Shown: positions 56,381 to 64,000 of the stretch, in pieces
Position numbering within the stretch: the stretch's first letter is position 1
Layout of the letters: every line of letters begins with the position of its first letter
Source: Cavenderia fasciculata
Taxonomy: Eukaryota > Evosea > Eumycetozoa > Acytosteliales > Cavenderiaceae
Length of the DNA: 64,000 bases
Reading direction: 5' to 3'
Assembly: GCF_000203815.1 (NCBI RefSeq)
Contig: NW_004457703.1
Location: 186,001-250,000 of the forward strand
The notes under the pieces: model-generated
What the model was told of the DNA's origin: nothing
Database searches by the model: none
The model's input: the letters and a program-made list of their open reading frames with translations, nothing else
Position numbers and translations under genes: made by a program

Positions 56381-58879
56381 ATGTTGTCTCACTACAAACT
56401 AAGAAGTTTTATCTTCATCATCTTCCTATGGTATCTACTGCAAGTGATAGTGTCTGTTAACATCCCCATAGTCAATGCTCAACCTACCCCTCCTCTAACA
56501 ATCAATGCTGATGAAGGTAAGATTTAGATAGATAGATATTGTCACGTAAGAGTTTATAGTCATCTGTAAATCATTGACACTAACGATCGATCTATCGGTT
56601 GATTAATTTATATTATAGTACCATCTCTGACTTTTATGATCAAACAATATGGAATGAATTGGACGTTGGTTGATAATGTATTATCAAATTACAATGCTTT
56701 TTATGTCTCTGTTGTCGATGGATCGATTACTTCTCTGTATGTATACAAAATTGGTTCTTCTTCTGATGTACTTTGAAAATGACTTACTGTCTTACTTACT
56801 TGCTTGCTTACCATCATCGGATTGTAGGACATTGATGGTGTCCGCAGCACAACAATTTGTTAACTATGAATTACCAGACCGATCACTTTCGGCACTTTAT
56901 TTCCCAAACTTGACCTCTCTTTCAATTGATTCGTTTCAAAAAGATGGCAGTATCAACATTCTATACATGGTCAGGAACCTATCCAACCTCAGAAGATTAT
57001 TAATCGTAAACCCTCACATTCCCTATATTCCCGATGGATTCCCATTCACTTTGGACAAACTAAATTATTTGTATGTAAGATGTGAGTAGCAGGAGTAGGA
57101 GTACTACACATTCATCCGGATACCTAACTAATGAAACGTTTCATTCATTTAGAATGTACCGTGGCCCAACCACCATTCCAAAGAATATCAATTCATTATA
57201 TTATCCTAAATTGGCTGATTTGTATGTATGCACGATCACATATATTTACAGTAAAACATGCTCGAGATATATATATATATATAAATGTTTATAACTAACC
57301 CAAAATGTTGTTTGTAATCAAACTAGCAATATAGACTTTCAGATTGAACCTATGCCAGATGGTTTTGGAGAGGGTCTTAGGATGAAAGTGCTTCTGAGAC
57401 CTTTAAAACTTCATAGCTATTATACACCATCGACTCGAGTATTTCGGTTTCCAGACTCGATGTGCGGGTCGTACCTCTCTAGTGATAAACCAGTCACCGA
57501 GAAGATCACATATGAAGCCGAATGTTTCCAATGTTTTGGTGGCGCACAATCTCCTTATTTTTCAGGACTTTCATTTTTTTTTGGAGAATATTATTATCCT
57601 TGTGGTATGATGAATCAATCAGATGACTACGACGTACAACAACAAATAATAATAATAATAATGGAAATAATTATTTACTTTTTTCTTTCTTTCTTTCTTT
57701 CTCTTTTAGATATCAGGGTAACATCACTATACTATAAGCAAAACGATACAGTCATTATCAATGGTAATAATCTTCTATGGTCTTGGTTGCAATATACTCC
57801 ATCACCCAATGGTATGTCCGAGTACATACTCTTCAACCATATGATGCAATACAAACGATCCAATTTAAATCCAATAGAAGATCGAGTGGTGCTGGGTATT
57901 AGTAGAACAGGTAGAACTTCAGCTTCCATTCCAGTATTATTCACTCGAATCAATCTTGGCAAATTTATAACTATAAATCAACAACCTTTTGGAGTCAACA
58001 TATCAATCAACCTAAACTATAATATCAATATCCAACACTTTATATCTTTAAATGGTGCAGCTTGTCGGAAATATAATAATAATAATGCAGTCTATATCAA
58101 CGATACATTATCATGTTTCTTTCCACTTCAAATATCATCACAATCAACTCTATTGAATTATAATATTGCCAACACTGAGAATCATGAAATATATCAATAC
58201 AATTTTACAAGACGTATGTAGTATTAATCACAGTTCTATTCTACCCACCATCATTAATAATGAACACATTAATTAATTAACTCTATCTCCAAATCCAATA
58301 GAATATCCTTTACTTTCACCCAATAATTATACTATAACGATGATGCCGATGACGAATGAATCAACAACTCCACAACAATATAAATTAGAATTAATTGGTC
58401 AATTTGGAATGATTAATCAAACAAGTACAACAATGTCATCGGTCCTGATCAATAATACCGATTGTATTATTTCATCGATCAATTCAACTTATTTGGAGTG
58501 TAATATTACATTGAATACAAATGGTCGAGGAAGAGTCGATGATGATGATGATGATGATGATGGTGAATACGTTGAGATTTATATTTCAATCGATGGACAC
58601 TCATTCACATCTTTTGATTCTATTTATATTGAATATCCTGCTATATATCCCAATACTTCATCATCCTCTTCATCTTCCTCTTCCTCTTCAAACGATAGCG
58701 ATAACCCAAAGATTAGTAATGATTACCAATCAAACAGCAAATATTATATTATTGCAGGTGTTTTAGGAGGTGCATTGGTAGCAGGTTCTGCTGTTTTAAT
58801 AATCATTCGTATCAAGAGAAAACAACTGATCAACTCAAGGATAAAATTCAACACTCGACTAGAATTAAAGACAATATAA
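56381..58879 (+). CDS. IPT/TIG-domain single-pass surface protein 1
   Basis: Seven exons: 56381-56516, 56619-56736, 56828-57070, 57153-57221, 57327-57604, 57710-58213 and 58302-58879; all GT..AG and in phase; 641 aa. Signal peptide (LRSFIFIIFLWYLLQVIVS), a leucine-rich-like N-terminal part (ISALYFPNL-type, ILYMVRNLSNLRRLLIV, YIPDGFPFTLDKL), a Cys block (AECFQCFGGAQSPYF, YYYPC), then TIG domains (VTSLYYKQNDTVIINGNN ...), Asp and Ser runs, one membrane span (YYIIAGVLGGALVAGSAVLI) and a short basic tail. Similar layout to dictyostelid adhesion or recognition proteins with TIG domains (tgr-like). Likely cell-cell contact. The sixth-exon acceptor intron (57605-57709) is open in frame. Confidence 0.82.
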
Positions 58880-59122
58880 ATAATATTATTCGCGATAGTA
58901 GTTCAACTGATATTATTTCTATTTGAGTAGAAATAATAAATACTATTTCTAAAGAAAAAAACCCAGATATTTTCAGCGCTATTATTCTTGTTATTTTTAT
59001 TTAATTTTATAAAACGATCATGGGTAGTTGTATCGAGGCACTCCGATCGGATGATTCAATAACAAATATATACATAGATAGATAGGGCAGATAGAGTATA
59101 TACCCCTTTGCTCAGACGGTTG

Positions 59123-61590
59123 ATGTTGTCTCACTGCAAACTAAGAAGTTTCATCTTCCTCATCTTCTCCCTCTGGTTTACCATCCTTGTAGTCAATGCT
59201 CAACCTCCTCCTCCTCCTCTAACGATCAATGCTAAAGAAGGTAAGATAGACAGATCTGTCGATAGATCTATAGTTTACAGTCATTAAAATTTGAGTGTAT
59301 AAATATCATTAACAATAACGCGATCAATTTAATTTATTATTATTATTGATTGATTTATACTATAGTACCATCACTGACGTTTATGATCAAACAATACATG
59401 ATGAATTGGACACTGGTTGATAATGTATTATCAAATTACGATAAAGGAGATGTTGTCGTTGTCAAGGGATCGTTTACATCTCTGTATGTATCACAGTTAA
59501 CTGTTGGTCAAACATTAGACTTACTTAGTTATTTTTGATTCTATTTGGATTGTAGATCATTTTTATCGGTCAGATCACAACAATACACCAACTATGAATT
59601 ACCAGAACGGTCGATTTCAGCGCTCTATTTCCCAAATTTGGTCGAGCTTACAATCAACTCGCTCCAGAGGGATGGCAGTATCAACATTCTCTATATGGTG
59701 AGGAACCTATCTAAACTCAAAACACTGCAAATCACAAAACCTCACATTCAGTATATTCCCGATGGGTTCCCATTCAATTTAAACAAACTCACTACCTTGT
59801 ATGTATAGTATAGGTGAATATAAATACAAAGTATGGTACCAGAGAAGCATCTAACAATAATATTTTACTCCCTCTACTACTCTGACTGTCTATTGTATTA
59901 TATAGAGCATACAGAAGTCCAACCATTCCAAAGAATATCAATTCATTATATTATCCTCGATTGACTGCTATGTATGTATGCACGCCTATCTATCTATCTC
60001 TCTCACTCTTGGATATATATTTATTCCCTCATTCCATTGTTGCAAATAAATAGAAGTTTAAATAATTACATTGAAACTATACCAGATGGTTTGGGAGAGG
60101 GTCTAATGTCGGTCTTTTATTTGACTCCGTTAAGCCGATTCGTGCCATCTACTAAAACGAACTTTAGGTTGCCAGACTCTTTGTGTGGAGCCAGCAGGAT
60201 ATTTGATTATTCGCCAGACGACACGCCACCTGCCACATATAAAGCCGATTGTTTCAAATGCTTTGATGGCGCACTATCTCCTTATATGTTTGGAACTTCT
60301 ATGCTGGACCTATCCTTTTATCCTTGTGGTATGATGCATCATCACTCAACAATATCAAATAATCGAAATAATAATAATTATTTATGTTTCTCTCTTTCTC
60401 TCTCTCTCTATCTCTCTGTTTAGATATCAGGTAACATCACTATACTATAAGCAACCCGATACAGTCATTATCAATGGTAATAATCTTCAATCATCTTTTT
60501 TTGGGTTTGACTTCTCCTCACCCAATGGAGTGACTAGTTTTATACTTTCCAACCAAATTGTGGAATACCAAAGAACCTATTTAAGTCCAATAGAAGATCA
60601 AGTACTGTTGAGTACTAGTAGAGGTACAACAGCCTCTATTCCAGTGTCATTTACTCGAATCAATCTTGGCAAATTTATAACTATAAATCAACAACCTTTT
60701 GGAGTCGACGTATTAATCAACCTAAACTATAATATCAATATCCCACACACTATATCTTTAAATGGTGCAGCTTGTCGGAAATACAATAGTATTTATATCA
60801 ATGATACACTATCATGTTTCTTTCCACTGCAAATATCATCACAATCAACTCTATTGAAATATAATATTGCCAATATCAGAAATAATGAAATATATCAATA
60901 CAATTTTGCAAGACGTATGTATTAATCTCTATTCTACCCACTATCATTAATAATGAACACATTAATTAATTAACTCTATCTCCAAATCCAATAGAATACC
61001 CTTTACTTTTCCCCAATAATTATACTATAACGATGATGCCGATGACGAATGAATCAACAACTCCACAACAATATAAATTAGAATTAATTGGTCAATTTGG
61101 AATGATTAATCAAACAAGTACAACAATGTCATCGGTCCTGATCAATAATACCGATTGTATTATTTCATCGATCAATTCAACTTATTTGGAGTGTAATATT
61201 ACTTTGAATACAAATGGTCGAGGAAGAGTCGATGATGATGATGATGATGATGATGGTGAATACGTTGAGATTTATATTTCAATCGATGGACACTCATTCA
61301 CATCTTTTGATTCTATTTATATTAAATATCCCAATACCTCCTCATCTTCTTCTTCTTCTTCATCCTCTTCTTCCTCTTCATCAAACGATAGCGATAACCC
61401 AAAGATTAGTAATAGCGATTACCAATCAAACAGCAAATATTATATTATTGCAGGTGTTTTAGGAGGTGCATTGGTAGCAGGTTCTGCTGTTTTAATATCC
61501 ATTCGTATCAAGAGAAAACGACTGATCAACTCAAGGATAAAATTCAACACTCGACTAGAATTAAAGACAAGAAAAGATATGCTCAGTTAA
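59123..61590 (+). pseudogene. IPT/TIG-domain surface protein 2 (tandem copy, frame break)
   Basis: Exons by alignment with its neighbour: 59123-59240, 59366-59483, 59556-59798, 59906-59971, 60054-60328, 60424-60914 and 60995-61590. Signal peptide, LRR-like part, Cys block, TIG part, membrane span and tail are all present. At the start of exon 6 gene 1 has ATCAGGGTAAC and this copy ATCAGGTAAC: one G fewer, giving a stop three codons into the exon. Everything downstream is open and conserved, so either the copy is very recently broken, or a sequencing slip is present. The last 180 residues are nearly identical to gene 1, which suggests conversion or recent duplication. Confidence 0.75.
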
Positions 61591-61951
61591 AGAAAATATA
61601 AATAATAATATTTGTAACTAGTATATGTAATAATAATGGTGTAATGTAAATAATAGGTTTCCAATTTTTTTTTGGATAAAGGATACAGAGGAGAAACAGA
61701 TTTTTTATTTTATTTATTTTAATTATTTACAAAAGAGTGTTGTTGATGAAGTTCATTATGAATAATATTATTTATCACAACTTATCATCAGCAGTAGTAG
61801 TAGTAGTAGTAGTATACTAATCGTATCGTTATATACAATCCACGGTTGATTGTTTGTTTGATCGGTCAATAACAATCATCAACGATCAATCATCGTTGAA
61901 GGTGCAGATATGTTTGGTTGGTTGCTGAAGCGATCAGTGATATTATTAGTA
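61591..61951. other. Spacer; start of conserved block D
   Basis: From about 61715 it matches the 3' flank of the minus small genes in blocks B and C (ATTTACAAAAGAGTGTTG, TTTGATCGGTCAATAACAA), with an AGT repeat at 61794-61813. Confidence 0.6.
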
Positions 61952-62232
61952 TTACCAACGACTCCAAAGTGGTTTAGAAAATACAGATAGATGGTTAAAT
62001 GATTGTTGTGTAGATGTCAACGATGTCGAGGATGATGACGATAATATATACGAAGAGGATGATGACAACGATTGGTTATGGTTGTTGTTGGTCATCATGT
62101 TCAATCCCATTTTATTAGATAGTGCAGCTATATAATTGAAAAAGAAGAATGATGATTAATAATCAGATCTAATTTAAGTGGTGTATGTATGTATCAATGA
62201 TGATTTTGATGATGATATTTACCAAATAACAT
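61952..62232 (-). CDS. WxxW small protein, minus member of pair D
   Basis: Exon 1 62232-62223 (ATGTTATTTG), intron 95 nt, exon 2 62127-61952; 61 aa. Begins MLFAALSNKMGLNMM, has an altered Ser run (QSLSSSSSYILSSSSS), ends VFSKPLWSRW. Confidence 0.75.
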
Positions 62233-63742
62233 TTTAGCGTTTAATAATTAATTAATTAATATATTTGATAATTTACTTTTTTAGTATTGTTATACTGTTT
62301 ACGTAATATTCCTTAAATAGTTGGGTATTCCCAACAACAACAACAACGGCAGTTGAGAATTATAATTAGCATTGATCATCATTATCATCATATTCGAAAT
62401 CAATCAAAATGCAAACCCACGATCGCAGTTTATGTTGTTGTCAACATTAACTGATAATCTATTGTTGTCAGTGGTAGTAGTCAATTAGCATTTATAATTT
62501 ACATGGATGACAACAACATTGGTAGATCTGTAATAGATGCTTTTCAAAAATTATGATGATTTGGTTGACTGTGTGTGTTTTGAACGATTCATCAAAATAA
62601 TCTATTCAATGTTGACATCAACCAATTTAATTCCGGACCCATCACTATTTACAAACAATGTACACAGACTAAAGGTATGATATGTGCCATCATCATCTGA
62701 TTTTACAGATATACATCAATGACTCTAACTCTTTTATCTCTTTTATTTAGCAATCATATTAATTGATTAAATTGTATGATGATGATGATGATGATGTATG
62801 TTGACGACAGACGAGAATAGATTTTAATCAAGCCTAATATAGTCTATTTCCATCGGTTGGCCGATTTAATTTAATTTACAATGATTGGCTTACGACAATT
62901 TATGCTATTTCGAAATTTGTAAATCAGATTTCTAGATTAATGCTAGCATTTGAATTATCCATCGCCATCGTCGTCATCAGCAAGTATAAAAGATGAACTT
63001 TTATCAATTATTCATTTCAATTGTTTTTAGTTTCGTTTGCTTGTTCATTTATTTATCTTTTAAATCAAATGAACTCGATACCTATCAAAAGTAATCTATA
63101 ATATAATATCTATTATCCCAATATATATTAATATCATTTTTTAATTTAAAATAGGGATACAATCAAATCATTTTTCGAATCTAATGAAAATGTGATTATA
63201 GTTGGAGGCTTTAAAAAAAAAGGTCCTCTTTTCTCATATTAGATCTAGGGTACCCTCACAACATAGTATAGTTTAGTTTATGATAATTTAAATTATTAGA
63301 TTATGATCATAAATTCATAAGGATAGCGTGGATTGTACAGTGGTGTGTAATTGGTAATAGATATTATTATTCATTTTCCACCCACACTGTTGGAATAGTA
63401 AAAGTGATGTCAGCACACAAACCACATTCTATTCTACATCTTTAATAATACCGTTAATGGCGTTTATCAATTTTGATTTACATTTTGATATGCTTGGAAT
63501 GTTGCGAAATCATCTGTTATTTAGTTTACATGATGATGACAACAACTTTAATTCCGTGATTCAACCACTCCACACAATTCAATCAATATCCACATTCCAC
63601 AACACACCAACAAGAGAGTATAAATAGAAATTGATTCACAATCATTCAAATCATCAAATCAACAACAAACAACTAAATCAACAATCAACAAACAAAGTTT
63701 TAAATTAAAAACTATCAAATCTTAAATTAAATTAATCTAAAA
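62233..63742. promoter_or_regulatory. Conserved divergent region of pair D (most diverged)
   Basis: 1510 bases between ATGs. The 76-nt intron-like module is kept (62675-62750). One dyad arm has changed (GTTGAGAA for GTTGGGAA). The second module and the TG tract at 63050-63420 are largely replaced. The last 250 bases, with TATAAATA 63619-63626, are again close to the others. Confidence 0.55.
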
Positions 63743-63988
63743 ATGTCATTATTTGGTATGTATTAATCAAATCTAATTCAATTCCAATTTAAAACAATAT
63801 TCTAATATCAAAATTTAATTTAATTAATTATAGCATCACTTTCAAAGATTGGATCAATCAACAACAACACCAACTCTATTAAACAATCCTCTTCAAATAA
63901 TTCAATGATTATTTCAATGAACAATGGAAGCAGTATTCAATCTGAAAACATGAATGCCTTCTCCAAACCATTCTGGGGAAAATGGTAA
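63743..63988 (+). CDS. WxxW small protein, plus member of pair D
   Basis: Exon 1 63743-63755, intron 78 nt, exon 2 63834-63988; 55 aa; one extra Asn in the NNN run compared with pairs A and C. Ends NAFSKPFWGKW. The window stops 12 bases after the stop codon, so the 3' flank is cut. Confidence 0.8.
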
Positions 63989-64000
63989 ATTCAACATGGG

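Overview
The window looks like nuclear DNA of a dictyostelid social amoeba. The evidence is: AT-rich spacers; short introns with GT..AG ends and T-rich acceptors; Asn/Ser/Thr/Gln homopolymers inside proteins; F-box-like proteins with leucine-rich or FNIP-like repeats; a CBM49 cellulose-binding secreted protein; membrane proteins with IPT/TIG domains; and non-LTR retroelement pieces placed just upstream of a tRNA gene. The species cannot be fixed from the sequence. A group 1 or 2 dictyostelid such as Cavenderia or Heterostelium is an inference from the somewhat higher GC and the low-copy housekeeping genes.

Positions 1-24600 hold ordinary single-copy genes, which I reassembled across introns: a Pro/Ser-rich protein (partial), a voltage-sensor-like membrane protein fused to a RhoGEF (DH-PH) module, an importin-5-like HEAT protein, an F-box-like/LRR protein, small secreted proteins, an F-box/FNIP-like protein with a frame break, a two-Myb-domain nuclear protein, a FAN/NSMAF-type BEACH-WD40 protein, U2 snRNP A', a class I glutamine amidotransferase and a four-pass membrane protein.

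Positions 24700-28500 are an accessory patch: a broken Lys-rich gene and a partial relative of it, then three LINE 3'-end insertions and a SINE-like unit stacked at one CAAAGGGGGTATA target just upstream of an initiator tRNA-Met gene.

Positions 28564-40000 return to housekeeping genes: a LARP7-like La protein, two F-box-type proteins separated by a dead LINE reverse-transcriptase fragment, mitochondrial ATP synthase gamma, an ankyrin-like protein, a multi-pass membrane protein and mitochondrial ribosomal protein bL27.

Positions 40795-63988 are the most unusual part. A family of very small two-exon genes (53-61 codons, first exon 10 or 13 nt) mostly ends in a FSKP-W-x-x-W motif. Ten members are visible. 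Eight form four head-to-head pairs, each separated by about 1.5 kb of strongly conserved spacer with dyads, TG/CA tracts, TATA boxes and a constant 76-nt intron-like module. The pairs (45.3-47.4, 50.0-52.0, 53.9-56.0 and 62.0-64.0 kb) are interleaved with unrelated genes: a near-identical inverted copy of the F-box-like gene from 8.9 kb, a small GTPase, and two tandem IPT/TIG membrane proteins, one with a frame break. The window ends inside the fourth repeat block.
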